Position numbers and translations under genes: made by a program. Below, piece after piece: positions 13,419-21,627 of a stretch of 45,063 bases of DNA (its first letter is position 1; every line of letters begins with the position of its first letter). The notes beneath the pieces are model-generated. The model ran no database searches and had not been told where the DNA came from. It saw only the letters and a list, made by a program, of their open reading frames with translations. This DNA comes from SZUA-448 sp045593785 (lineage in GTDB: Bacteria; Bacillota; Clostridia; Lachnospirales; Lachnospiraceae), in assembly GCA_045593785.1 (NCBI GenBank), contig JAZNXH010000154.1, positions 1 to 45,063 on the forward strand. Direction: 5' to 3'.

Positions 13419-14858
13419 ATGAGATCATCAGAAATCGGCGGACAGGCGGTCATCGAAGGTGTAATGATGAAGAACAGAGACCGGTATGCAGTCGCAGTCA
13501 GAAAACCGGACGGCGATATCGTGGTTGATGTGCAGAAAATTGAAAAGAAGCGGACAGGTATCCTGAAAGCTCCGATCATCCGTGGCGTGGTTGCGTTTAT
13601 CGACTCGATGGTGATCGGCATCAAGACCCTGGCCTTTTCTGCAACATTTTTTGAAGAGGAAGAACCGAAGAAGGAACCGGAAGAAACGGAAAATGCAGGT
13701 GCAGAAGATGCGAAAAAGGAGTCTGTATCGGATAAGGCGATTATTGCCGGAACCGTAGCGCTTTCCATCGTATTTTCGGTAGCTCTTTTTATGCTGCTTC
13801 CGATGTTTTTGTCCCGTTTCCTTGCGAAGGTAATCGAGAGCCAGTTGCTTCTTACTTTGGTGGAAGGCGGGTTGCGTATCCTGATTTTCCTTGGCTATGT
13901 AGTTGCTATCTCCCAGTTAAATGATATCAAGCGTGTGTTTTCTTATCACGGTGCAGAGCATAAGTCGATTAACTGTATCGAGAACGGACTTGACCTGACG
14001 GTAGAGAATGTCAGAACACAGTCCCGTCAGCATAAGCGTTGTGGTACCAGCTTCTTATTATTTGTTGTATTTATCAGTTTGATTTTCTTCTTATTTATCC
14101 GCGTGGATCAGGTATGGCTTCAGGCGTTGATCCGTGTACTTTTGGTTCCGGTCATTGCCGGTATTTCGTATGAGATTATCCGCTTTGCAGGAAATAGTGA
14201 CAATAAGTTTGTTGTTGCCATCAGTAAGCCGGGTTTTGCTCTGCAGAAGCTGACAACCAGAGAGCCGGATGATTCCATGATTGAAGTAGCAATTGCGTCC
14301 GTGGAAGCAGTATATGATTGGAAGCCGTTTGTGGAACAGGTGCGTAAGGACCAGGCAGCGGCAGAGCGTCTTGCGGCAAAGAATGCAGCAAAGGCCGAGC
14401 AGGCAGCAAAGGATGAGGCAGAGCGTAAAGCGGTTGCAGAGAAGAAAGCAGAAGAGCAGAAGCGCGCTGCACAGCAGGAAGCAGAACGCAAGGCGAGCGA
14501 GAAGGGTGCGCTTGCAGAAGAGAAGAAGGCAAAGGCAGCAGAGTTAGCTGCAGAAAAAGAAGCAGCGAAAGCAGCCAAAGCAGAAGCAGAACGTCTTGCG
14601 GCAGAAGAAGCTGCGATTGCAGCAGAGGAAGCTGCCAAGGCAGCAGCACTTGCAGAAGAAGAGCGTAAAAAAGCATTGGAAGTAAATCTGGATGCACTGG
14701 ATAAAGTGCTTACAGTGTCGGAGAAGGACAGCACACTGGAGTTTAAGGATCCGTACGAGGAGCGTACCACACGTATCATCCCGGTAGAGGAAGAGGATGA
14801 TGACATTCTGAAGGCACTCGACCGTTATTTTGTAATGGACGATGAGGACGAGACCTGA
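13419..14858 (+). CDS. DUF1385 family membrane protein with long Ala/Glu/Lys-rich tail
   Basis: The first 300 residues match DUF1385, a membrane protein family that often sits between rpmE and prmC/prfA in Clostridia; its function is not known. Visible signatures are IGGQAVIEGVMMKN at the start, membrane segments near residues 110-155 and 205-250, and the conserved YHGAEHKSINCIE stretch between them. Residues from about 305 to 440 are nearly all Ala, Glu, Lys and Arg and should form a long single helix or coiled coil, in the manner of TolA. A short acidic end follows (VEEEDDDILKALDRYF). GGAGG lies upstream of the ATG. The stop overlaps the prmC start region, so the two are co-transcribed. Confidence 0.88.
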   Translation: MRSSEIGGQAVIEGVMMKNRDRYAVAVRKPDGDIVVDVQKIEKKRTGILKAPIIRGVVAFIDSMVIGIKTLAFSATFFEEEEPKKEPEETENAGAEDAKKESVSDKAIIAGTVALSIVFSVALFMLLPMFLSRFLAKVIESQLLLTLVEGGLRILIFLGYVVAISQLNDIKRVFSYHGAEHKSINCIENGLDLTVENVRTQSRQHKRCGTSFLLFVVFISLIFFLFIRVDQVWLQALIRVLLVPVIAGISYEIIRFAGNSDNKFVVAISKPGFALQKLTTREPDDSMIEVAIASVEAVYDWKPFVEQVRKDQAAAERLAAKNAAKAEQAAKDEAERKAVAEKKAEEQKRAAQQEAERKASEKGALAEEKKAKAAELAAEKEAAKAAKAEAERLAAEEAAIAAEEAAKAAALAEEERKKALEVNLDALDKVLTVSEKDSTLEFKDPYEERTTRIIPVEEEDDDILKALDRYFVMDDEDET

Positions 14859-14859
14859 G

Positions 14860-15735
14860 ATGATTGCACGTGAATCAGAAACATGGCAGACCTTGTTGCA
14901 GGATGCCGTGACAGAGTATGGGGTGGACAAAAGTGACGCTATGCTCCTGCTGGAGCATGTTTCCGGGTGTAGCCGCAGTGAAATCCGTCTGCGCTATCAG
15001 GAAACGGTACCCGAGAACATAGCGGAGCAGTTCGCAGAGCTGATGACATTTCGCATGCAGCATATCCCGGTGCAGTATATTACAGGACAGCAGAATTTTA
15101 TGGGGTTTGAACTGAGTGTCACACCGGATGTATTGATTCCGCGTCCGGAGACAGAACTTCTGGCAGAACGCGTGATTCACGCCTGTGAAGGAAAGGATGT
15201 TCTGGATCTGTGTACGGGTTCCGGTTGTATTGCGATTGCGGTACGAATGTTGGGAAAAGCGAAAAGTGTATCGGCGAGCGATATCTCACAAGAGGCACTT
15301 AACGTTGCCAGAAAGAATGCGAAGACATACGATGCAGAGATTGCATTTTGCCAAGGAGATTTGTTTGAGGCATGGGCATCGTGTTGCGAGGCGAGTGTGT
15401 CAGGTGCTGCGAAGGAAAGCAGTGTGAGAAAGTTTGATATCATTGTATCGAATCCGCCGTATATTCCGACAGCAGAGATTTTTGATTTGATGCCCGAGGT
15501 GCGCGAGTACGAACCGCATCTGGCATTGGATGGTATGGAGGATGGGCTGGAATTCTACCGGAGGATTGCAGCAGAATGCAGGGATTACTTAAATCCCGGC
15601 GGAAGTGTATTTTTAGAGATTGGTTGTGAACAGGGAAAGGCCGTGAAGGAGTTGTTTTACAAAGCGGGCTTTTCTAATGTACAGGTATATCAGGATTATG
15701 CAGGCCTTGACCGCATGGTAGAGGCAAAGGAGTAG
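14860..15735 (+). CDS. prmC: Peptide chain release factor N5-glutamine methyltransferase PrmC
   Basis: PrmC methylates the Gln of the GGQ motif in release factors RF1 and RF2, making termination efficient. The 291 residues have the N-terminal helical substrate domain and a SAM-dependent methyltransferase domain with DLCTGSGCIAIAV (SAM site) and the hallmark NPPY (IVSNPPYIPTAE). It sits directly before its substrate gene prfA, 3 bases apart. I prefer the ATG at 14860, one base after the DUF1385 stop, with GAGGACGAG just upstream; an in-frame ATG at 14842 overlapping the previous gene would add six residues. Confidence 0.95.
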   Translation: MIARESETWQTLLQDAVTEYGVDKSDAMLLLEHVSGCSRSEIRLRYQETVPENIAEQFAELMTFRMQHIPVQYITGQQNFMGFELSVTPDVLIPRPETELLAERVIHACEGKDVLDLCTGSGCIAIAVRMLGKAKSVSASDISQEALNVARKNAKTYDAEIAFCQGDLFEAWASCCEASVSGAAKESSVRKFDIIVSNPPYIPTAEIFDLMPEVREYEPHLALDGMEDGLEFYRRIAAECRDYLNPGGSVFLEIGCEQGKAVKELFYKAGFSNVQVYQDYAGLDRMVEAKE

Positions 15736-15738
15736 AAA

Positions 15739-16812
15739 ATGTTTGACAGATTGGAAGACCTGCTGCTTCGTTTTCAGGAGATTCAGGATGAGTTGAGTGA
15801 TCCGATGGTAGTAAGCGACCAGAACCGGTTCCGCAAACTCATGAAAGAACAGACGGATCTCTCGGAGATTGTAGAAGCATATAAGGCATACAAAGCAGCA
15901 AAGGAAGGTATCGAGGAGAGTCTTGCTTTGCTGGATGAAGAAAGTGATGAAGAAATGCGTGAGCTTGCAAAGGAAGAACTGAATGCATGCCGCGCAACCG
16001 TAGAAGCAAAAGAACAGGAATTAAAAATCCTGCTGCTTCCAAAGGATCCCAATGACAATAAGAATGTTATCGTCGAGATCCGTGGTGGTACGGGCGGTGA
16101 TGAGGCAGCATTGTTTGCAGCTGAGCTTTACCGTATGTATATGAAGTACGCCGAGGGCAAGCGTTGGAAAACAGAGTTAATCAGTTTGAATGAGAATGGC
16201 ATCGGCGGTTTTAAGGAAGTTGTATTTATGATTAACGGACAGGGTGCTTATTCCCAGCTCAAATATGAGAGTGGCGCGCACCGTGTACAGCGTGTACCGG
16301 TGACGGAGTCCGGCGGACGTATCCATACTTCTGCTGCAACTGTAGCGATTATGCCGGAAGCAGATGAAGTAGACGTACAGATTGATATGAACGATTGTAA
16401 GTTTGACGTATTCCGTGCATCCGGTAACGGTGGACAGTGTGTCAACACGACGGACTCTGCCGTACGTCTTACCCATATTCCGACCGGCATCGTAATCTCT
16501 TGTCAGGACGAGAAGTCCCAGCTGAAAAACCGTGACAAGGCATTGAAGGTACTGCGTTCCAAGTTATATGAACTTGAAATGGAGAAGAAGAACAGTGCTG
16601 AGGCGTCCCTGCGTAAGAGTCAGGTCGGAAGCGGAGACCGTTCCGAGAAGATCCGTACCTATAACTTCCCACAGAGCCGTTGCACCGATCATCGTATTAA
16701 CTTGACCTTATACCGTCTGGATGATATTATGAACGGTGATATTCAGGGTATCATTGACAGCTTAATCGCAGCCGACCAGGCTGAGAAGCTGGCAACGATG
16801 CAGGAAAATTAA
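15739..16812 (+). CDS. prfA: Peptide chain release factor 1 (RF1)
   Basis: RF1 reads UAA and UAG at the ribosome and triggers peptide release. The 357 residues show the family order: N-terminal helical domain, the codon-recognition domain and the catalytic GGQ in RASGNGGQCVNTTDSAVR. The stretch VQRVPVTESGGRIHTSAATVA is also typical. It starts 3 bases after prmC, with AAGGAG overlapping the prmC end. The last 30 bases of coding sequence before the final codons (16774-16803) are repeated at 16829-16858, just past the stop, so the present C-terminus may be newly formed (see the repeat entry). Confidence 0.97.
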   Translation: MFDRLEDLLLRFQEIQDELSDPMVVSDQNRFRKLMKEQTDLSEIVEAYKAYKAAKEGIEESLALLDEESDEEMRELAKEELNACRATVEAKEQELKILLLPKDPNDNKNVIVEIRGGTGGDEAALFAAELYRMYMKYAEGKRWKTELISLNENGIGGFKEVVFMINGQGAYSQLKYESGAHRVQRVPVTESGGRIHTSAATVAIMPEADEVDVQIDMNDCKFDVFRASGNGGQCVNTTDSAVRLTHIPTGIVISCQDEKSQLKNRDKALKVLRSKLYELEMEKKNSAEASLRKSQVGSGDRSEKIRTYNFPQSRCTDHRINLTLYRLDDIMNGDIQGIIDSLIAADQAEKLATMQEN

Positions 16813-16858
16813 GAAGCCTGGTCGGCTTGACCAGGCTGAGAAGCTGGCAACGATGCAG
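16771..16858 (+). repeat. Direct and inverted partial duplication of the prfA 3' end
   Basis: A 30-base unit at 16774-16803 recurs exactly at 16829-16858. Between them, AGCCTGGTCGGC (16815-16826) is the reverse complement of 16771-16782, and together with the second copy it makes the hairpin AGCCTGGTC-GGCTT-GACCAGGCT (16815-16837). The hairpin has no T-run. Confidence 0.9.
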
Positions 16859-16895
16859 AAGAGTAAGTAATAATATTTATATAAGGAGAAACATT

Positions 16896-18158
16896 ATGAA
16901 AAAATGGTTAGTATGCTTATTGGCAGTGCTGATGCTGGTTGGTTTGGCAGCTTGCGGCGCACAGAATGAGGAGGCACCTGTAGCGACCAACGCGCCGACT
17001 GCAACCACTGCACCGACTGCAACTGCAACCCCGAGTCCGGAACCGACTGCAACTTCGACTCCGACCCCTTCGCCGAAGCCGACTGCAACCCCGACTCCGA
17101 CTCCGCTTCCGGAACCGGAAATCGGCATCAAGGATGTTTTTGCAGAATATGGTTTGAAGGCCGGTACCTGTTTGTCTGATTATATGATTCAGGATTACAA
17201 CAGTATTCAGATCATTAAGAAGCACTTCAACAGTATCACGTTTGAGAATCATCTGAAGCCGGAAGCAATTCTGGATAAGGCAGAGAGCAAGGCTGCAGGA
17301 GATATTGTTGTAAAGTTCTCTGATACTACCGTAAGACTTCTGGACTGGTGTAAGACAAACGGATTCCCGATGCGTGGTCATACTTTGGTTTGGCACAGCC
17401 AGACTCCGACCTGGATTTTCCATGAAGAATTTGATACCACGAAGCCGAAGGCAAGCCGTGATGTAATGCTGGCACGTATGGAAAGTTATATCAGCCAGGT
17501 ATTTACCCTTTTGGAAGAAGGCGGCTGGTTAGAGTCGTTCTACGCATATGATGTTGTAAACGAAGCTTGGATGGAAGATGGTTCGATGCGTAAGGAGAGT
17601 TTATGGCTCCAGACGATTGGCGAGGATTATTTGTGGTATGCATTCTATTTCGCTAATAAGTATGCACCGGATTATATTGATCTGTACTACAACGATTATA
17701 ATGAACAGTATAAGACTACGACTCTTTACGAGTTTGTACAGACCTTGGTAGATGAAAACGGTAACTACCTGATTGACGGTGTTGGTTTCCAGGCACATCT
17801 TTACACCGGTGACGATCAGGGTCAGTACTTCAGAACGATGGATAAGATTGCAGAACTTGGTCTGAAGATTAACTTGACCGAGCTGGATATCTCTTTGGGT
17901 ACCTGGCAGAATGTGAAGAAGGCAACAACCGAGAATCTGTTAATGCAGGGACAGTATTACTACACTCTGATCGAAGGAATCCTGCAGAGAGTAGAAGCAG
18001 GTACTGTAAAGATGGATGCATTGACCTTCTGGGGATACGGTGATGCACTTTCCTGGAGAAGAGACCGCAACCCGTTGCTGTACAACCTGAAGAACGAGCC
18101 GAAGCCGGCATTGTACGGTGCAATGCAGAACAAGGAACTTGCAGGTTTTAGCGAATAA
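16896..18158 (+). CDS. Endo-1,4-beta-xylanase, GH10, lipoprotein
   Basis: A secreted, membrane-anchored glycoside hydrolase that cuts the beta-1,4-xylan backbone. Of 420 residues, the first 20 are a lipoprotein signal (MKKWL, hydrophobic core, LAAC with Cys20). Residues about 30-72 are a Pro/Thr/Ala linker of TPTPSPKPTATPT type that lifts the enzyme off the cell. The rest is a GH10 barrel with WHSQTPTW, the acid/base Glu in VVNEAW (Glu223) and the nucleophile in LTELDIS (Glu329). AAGGAG precedes the ATG at 16896. No carbohydrate-binding module is seen. The esterase lipoprotein at 39607-40713 has the same architecture and would remove side groups from the same polymer. A TrmH-type gene follows after 14 bases. 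Confidence 0.96.
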   Translation: MKKWLVCLLAVLMLVGLAACGAQNEEAPVATNAPTATTAPTATATPSPEPTATSTPTPSPKPTATPTPTPLPEPEIGIKDVFAEYGLKAGTCLSDYMIQDYNSIQIIKKHFNSITFENHLKPEAILDKAESKAAGDIVVKFSDTTVRLLDWCKTNGFPMRGHTLVWHSQTPTWIFHEEFDTTKPKASRDVMLARMESYISQVFTLLEEGGWLESFYAYDVVNEAWMEDGSMRKESLWLQTIGEDYLWYAFYFANKYAPDYIDLYYNDYNEQYKTTTLYEFVQTLVDENGNYLIDGVGFQAHLYTGDDQGQYFRTMDKIAELGLKINLTELDISLGTWQNVKKATTENLLMQGQYYYTLIEGILQRVEAGTVKMDALTFWGYGDALSWRRDRNPLLYNLKNEPKPALYGAMQNKELAGFSE

Positions 18159-18172
18159 TAAGGATTAGACGT

Positions 18173-18961
18173 ATGATTACATCAACGGCAAATCAACAGG
18201 TAAAACATCTGATACAATTACAGAACAAGGGGAAATTGCGGGACGAAGAAGGCTTGTTTGTCATAGAAGGAAAGAAGGTCTTTGACGAGCTTTTGAAGTA
18301 TCGTCCGGAATTCCTTGTGATGACCTATTTGTCAGAGAGTTTTTACAAGCAGATTATGGAGACGGAGCCGGCGTATCTGGATGAACTCCCGTATGAGATT
18401 CTGGCAGACAATGTTTTTAAGGAAGCGGCTGAGACAGTGACACCGCAGGGGATACTGGCAATCGTGAAACAGCCGAAGTATCGCCTGGAAACCTTGTTGG
18501 CGGCAGGGACAGATCGACCGTTACGAATCCTCTTTCTTGAGAATCTTCGTGATCCGGGGAACCTTGGCACGATTCTTCGTACCGCAGAGGGTGCCGGAAT
18601 GAGTGGCGTAATCATAAGCAAAGGTTCGGTTGATATTTTTAATCCGAAGGTAATCCGTTCTACCATGGGATCGATTTTCCGCGTGCCGTTTCTCTATGTA
18701 GAAGATACACTTGCGACGATGAAGTGCTTACAGGATAATAGTGTAAGATTATATGCGGCATATCTGTCCGGCTCAGAAGAGTATGATCAGGTTGCATACG
18801 CGGACCGCAGTGCGATTCTAATTGGAAACGAAGCAAATGGTCTGTCGCCGGAGGTGGCAGAGACTGCGGATACGCGGGTGCGGATTCCGATGTCGGGAGA
18901 ACTCGAATCTTTGAATGCTGCAGTTGCTGCTGCGATTCTGATGTATCATACCAGAATCTGA
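18173..18961 (+). CDS. TrmH/SpoU family RNA 2'-O-ribose methyltransferase
   Basis: The 262-residue protein belongs to the SPOUT (TrmH/SpoU) methyltransferases that modify the ribose of tRNA or rRNA. An N-terminal L30e-like substrate domain (about 1-95) is followed by the knotted SAM domain with three motifs: LENLRDPGNLGTILRTAEGAG, LIGNEANGLSPE, and IPMSGELESLNAAVAAAILMY. The substrate RNA cannot be told from sequence; related Firmicutes proteins act on 23S rRNA. AAGGA lies upstream of the ATG. A terminator follows. Confidence 0.92.
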   Translation: MITSTANQQVKHLIQLQNKGKLRDEEGLFVIEGKKVFDELLKYRPEFLVMTYLSESFYKQIMETEPAYLDELPYEILADNVFKEAAETVTPQGILAIVKQPKYRLETLLAAGTDRPLRILFLENLRDPGNLGTILRTAEGAGMSGVIISKGSVDIFNPKVIRSTMGSIFRVPFLYVEDTLATMKCLQDNSVRLYAAYLSGSEEYDQVAYADRSAILIGNEANGLSPEVAETADTRVRIPMSGELESLNAAVAAAILMYHTRI

Positions 18962-18988
18962 ATATCAACCAAATTATAATAAGAATTG

Positions 18989-19022
18989 ATAAGAGAAGTC
19001 GAATCGGCTTCTCTTATTTTTT
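18989..19022 (+). terminator. Intrinsic terminator after the TrmH-family gene
   Basis: ATAAGAGAAG (18989-18998) pairs with CTTCTCTTAT (19008-19017), followed by a T-run. Confidence 0.88.
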
Positions 19023-19194
19023 TGCTTTCCTGTGCTTTCTGACGGGTAACGTCGTACCACTGCGAATGCGGACCGTTGCCGTCGGCAAAAGACGAACGGT
19101 TTTTCTAGGAAAGTCAGCTTGTAAGCAGTATAATTATGCCAACAAATGGAAAACGGGAGAACGAAAAGAACGTTCTCAGAATGGAGGAAATATT

Positions 19195-20286
19195 GTGAAT
19201 GAGCTGATGATTCTATTTTTGGAGAACGATTGGTTGATGTACGGGGTGTGGGGAGCGGCAGCAACCGGCTGTCTGATACAGATTGTTTTGTCGGTAATCT
19301 ATAGCCGCAGTCTGAGCGCGTCGGATCGGATGCGAAGTACAAAACTGCTTTGGTTAAAACAGATGAAGACGAGATTCGAGAGCGGTTACGAATGGAATAA
19401 CCGGATACGAAATGTAGAATTGTTTGTGGAAAAGAATATAGGAAGAAGAAAGTGGATGGGAATCTATCTGAAAACATGGGAGCGCTTGGGACAGATGATG
19501 ATACCGGTGATTTTGTTGTTTGTATCATTTGAAACGGTGATTGTAGCGGTGTACCGCCAAGATACAGTGACCGCAATGATTTATCTTACATATGGTGTGT
19601 TGTTAACTGTGTTTTTGTATGGAGTTACTGTATTTGTGAATTTGAAAGAAAAACAGAGTTTGCTTCGTACAAACTTATGCGATTATTTTGAGAATACCTT
19701 GCAGGCAGAAGCAAGAAGACGTTACCGAGGCGACAGAAGAGCGCAAGAAGAATATTTTGGCGTTACGGCACAACAGGAGATTGCTTGTACAGAGACTGTA
19801 GAAACAAAAGGCAGCGTGAGTTTATCGGAAGAGGAAGAAGAAAAGAAACAGACGGTACAAGAGGGAACGAAGACAACTTATTTTGGAAGCAATCCGGGCA
19901 AAAACCAAGGAGAAAACAAGAAGGAACAACGAAAAGAGAAAAAGCAAGAACAGAAACTCTCGAAGAAATCGGCAAAGGTTGCGAAAAAAGAAAATCGCTT
20001 ACAGAAAAAACAGGAGAGGAAAGCAGTAAAAGAAGAGGTAAGGTTGCAGAAAAAACAGAAGAAGGAACAAAAAAGAGTAGCCAAGCTGACAAGGCGTATG
20101 GCAAAGATGCAACAAAGGATGGGGACTGCAGTAACTGCTGAATTGCAGGTAACACGGGATAAGACAGGAAATGCAAAAGAAGAAAACGCCCGACAGAAGC
20201 GGGAACAGTTGAAACGAAAAGTGGATATTACTCCGGCACAAGAGGATCAGATTATCTCAGAAGTGCTGCGCGAGTTTCTGGCATAA
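19195..20286 (+). CDS. Membrane protein with Lys/Glu-rich cytoplasmic tail, function unknown
   Basis: I do not recognise a named family. The 363 residues begin with a hydrophobic segment (LMYGVWGAAATGCLIQIVLSVIY, about 13-35). Two more segments follow near 105-125 and 130-155, then a long charged tail rich in Lys, Glu, Arg and Gln (about 210-345) likely to be helical. The chosen start is GTG at 19195, 7 bases after GGAGG; upstream in-frame sequence is highly charged, crosses a palindrome (AGAACGTTCT, 19167-19176) and lacks an ATG with a good ribosome-binding site. The short C-terminal motif VDITPAQEDQIISEVLREFLA is not low complexity and may be a docking segment. It is flanked by terminators, so it is a single-gene unit. 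Confidence 0.75.
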   Translation: MNELMILFLENDWLMYGVWGAAATGCLIQIVLSVIYSRSLSASDRMRSTKLLWLKQMKTRFESGYEWNNRIRNVELFVEKNIGRRKWMGIYLKTWERLGQMMIPVILLFVSFETVIVAVYRQDTVTAMIYLTYGVLLTVFLYGVTVFVNLKEKQSLLRTNLCDYFENTLQAEARRRYRGDRRAQEEYFGVTAQQEIACTETVETKGSVSLSEEEEEKKQTVQEGTKTTYFGSNPGKNQGENKKEQRKEKKQEQKLSKKSAKVAKKENRLQKKQERKAVKEEVRLQKKQKKEQKRVAKLTRRMAKMQQRMGTAVTAELQVTRDKTGNAKEENARQKREQLKRKVDITPAQEDQIISEVLREFLA

Positions 20287-20292
20287 TCAGTT

Positions 20293-20320
20293 GGGCTGTC
20301 ATTGGACAGCCCTTATTTTT
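20293..20320 (+). terminator. Intrinsic terminator after the membrane protein gene
   Basis: Perfect stem GGGCTGTC-ATTG-GACAGCCC (20293-20312), followed by TTATTTTT. Confidence 0.9.
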
Positions 20321-20383
20321 GGGTCAAAACATCTGACATGGTTCTTTTTGATCAAAAATAAGCAGGATTGATAAAATATATGA

Positions 20384-20439
20384 TTGACAAAGAGCGGAAT
20401 GAATGATATTATAATAATAGTAAGAGTTACTATTATTAT
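20384..20439 (+). promoter_or_regulatory. Promoter and Per-box-like operator of the PerR-like gene
   Basis: TTGACA (20384-20389), 17 bases, TATTAT (20407-20412). A perfect inverted repeat ATAATAATAGTAA-GAG-TTACTATTATTAT (20411-20439) starts within the -10 and covers the transcription start. Its AT-rich dyad resembles PerR/Fur boxes, implying autorepression. Confidence 0.85.
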
Positions 20440-20456
20440 ATAAAGGGAGGTAAGTG

Positions 20457-20852
20457 ATGCAGGCTACGAAGTACAGCAGACAGAGAGAAGCAGTCAAAGA
20501 GTACTTGAAGGGCACATATTCCCATCCGACGGCGGATGAGGTGTACCAAGAGATAAGGAATGTTTATCCGAATATCAGCCTGGGTACGGTTTATCGGAAC
20601 CTGAACCTTTTGGTGGAGCAGGGAGAAGCAATCAAACTGACAACAGAAGGCGGAAAGGATCACTTCGACGGGAACCCGATGCAGCATTATCATTTGTATT
20701 GTGAACGTTGCGGCAGGGTATCGGATATTGCGATGGAACCGATGCAGCAGTTGAATACATTGGCGCAGGTCGGATATGCCGGGGCGATTCGCTCTCACTC
20801 GTTATTATTTCTTGGTGAGTGTGAGAACTGTTGTAAGAAAAATGTCGGGTAA
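20457..20852 (+). CDS. perR: Fur-family repressor, PerR-like peroxide sensor
   Basis: A metal-dependent dimeric repressor of 131 residues. The N-terminal winged helix (about 1-70) holds the helix SLGTVYRNLNLLVEQGEA. The metal site of PerR type is seen as HFDGNPMQHYHLYCERCG (Asp plus His ligands, then the first zinc Cys pair), and the second zinc pair is CENC near the C-terminus. An early His (SHPTADEVY) supplies the remaining ligand that becomes oxidised in PerR. The neighbouring reverse rubrerythrin gene has the same promoter/operator layout, which supports PerR over Fur or Zur. The ATG at 20457 is preceded by AAAGGGAGG; a GTG at 20454 would add one residue. Control is probably self-repression through the dyad over its promoter. 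Confidence 0.88.
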   Translation: MQATKYSRQREAVKEYLKGTYSHPTADEVYQEIRNVYPNISLGTVYRNLNLLVEQGEAIKLTTEGGKDHFDGNPMQHYHLYCERCGRVSDIAMEPMQQLNTLAQVGYAGAIRSHSLLFLGECENCCKKNVG

Positions 20853-20883
20853 GATAAAAAATATAAAATTTTGAAAAAAGTTG

Positions 20884-20940
20884 TTGACAAACAGAAGAAC
20901 TGTTGATATTATAATAACAGTAATAATTACTAATATCAAC
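20884..20940 (+). promoter_or_regulatory. Promoter and operator of rubrerythrin
   Basis: TTGACA (20884-20889), 17 bases, TATTAT (20907-20912). GTTGATATTA (20902-20911) and TAATATCAAC (20931-20940) form a perfect inverted repeat around the transcription start, with an inner dyad GTAAT-A-ATTAC. The sequence TATTATAATAA at the -10 is shared with the PerR-like gene's promoter. Confidence 0.82.
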
Positions 20941-20978
20941 AAAGCGAAACAATAAATTATTTTTAGGAGGATGTATTT

Positions 20979-21521
20979 ATGGCTAAGTATGTATGTGCAG
21001 TTTGTGGTTATGTTCATGAGGGCGATGAGGCTCCGGAAAGCTGTCCGGTATGTAAGGCTCCGGCAAGCAAGTTCAACAAGCAGGAAGGCGAGAAGACATG
21101 GGCTGCTGAGCACGTTGTTGGTGTAGCACAGGGCGCAAGCGAAGACATCATGAATGACCTTCGCATGAACTTTAACGGCGAGTGTACGGAGGTTGGTATG
21201 TATCTTGCGATGGCAAGAGTCGCACATCGTGAGGGTTATCCGGAGATCGGTCTCTATTATGAGAAGGCTGCTTGGGAAGAAGCAGAACATGCTGCTAAGT
21301 TTGCAGAACTTTTAGGTGAGTGCATCACGAACAGCACCAAGAAGAATCTTGAGCTTCGTGTGGATGCGGAGAATGGTGCAACCGCAGGTAAGTTTGATCT
21401 TGCAAAGCGTGCAAAGGCTGCAAATCTGGACGCAATTCACGATACCGTACACGAGATGGCAAGAGATGAGGCTCGTCATGGCAAGGCGTTTGAAGGTCTT
21501 CTTAAGAGATATTTCGGCTAA
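20979..21521 (+). CDS. rbr: Reverse rubrerythrin (rubredoxin domain first)
   Basis: Rubrerythrins are cytoplasmic peroxidases that protect anaerobes from hydrogen peroxide. The 180 residues show the reversed domain order: an N-terminal rubredoxin-like iron site (CAVCGY and CPVC, residues about 6-26), then a four-helix ferritin-like di-iron domain. The ligands lie in NGECTEVGMYLAMARVAHREG, EEAEHAAKFAELLGE and ARDEARHGKAF. AGGAGG precedes the ATG. The gene has its own regulated promoter and ends in a hairpin; the flavin reductase-rubredoxin fusion and a rubredoxin downstream are likely electron donors. Confidence 0.95.
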   Translation: MAKYVCAVCGYVHEGDEAPESCPVCKAPASKFNKQEGEKTWAAEHVVGVAQGASEDIMNDLRMNFNGECTEVGMYLAMARVAHREGYPEIGLYYEKAAWEEAEHAAKFAELLGECITNSTKKNLELRVDAENGATAGKFDLAKRAKAANLDAIHDTVHEMARDEARHGKAFEGLLKRYFG

Positions 21522-21544
21522 GATGAATTACGGACCGTAGGAAG

Positions 21545-21575
21545 AACGCCCTGCAAGAAGACTTGTAGGGCGTTT
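21545..21575 (+). terminator. Hairpin after rubrerythrin, possibly a partial terminator
   Basis: AACGCCCTGCAAG (21545-21557) pairs with CTTGTAGGGCGTT (21562-21574), with one G-T and an AAGA loop. The following T-run is short, so read-through into the next two redox genes is likely. Confidence 0.7.
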
Positions 21576-21627
21576 GATACTAAGAATACACGGAGTTACA
21601 AAACCGCACATAGCGAGGAAACTGCTT

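Noticed and set aside
14120..14806. A Ser/Ala-rich minus-strand frame opposite the DUF1385 tail
   Set aside because: It is the antisense image of the Ala/Glu/Lys repeat region.
19156..19177. LexA box upstream of the membrane protein gene at 19195
   Set aside because: AGAACGTTCT is palindromic but lacks the four-base gap of GAAC-N4-GTTC; it looks like a small hairpin.
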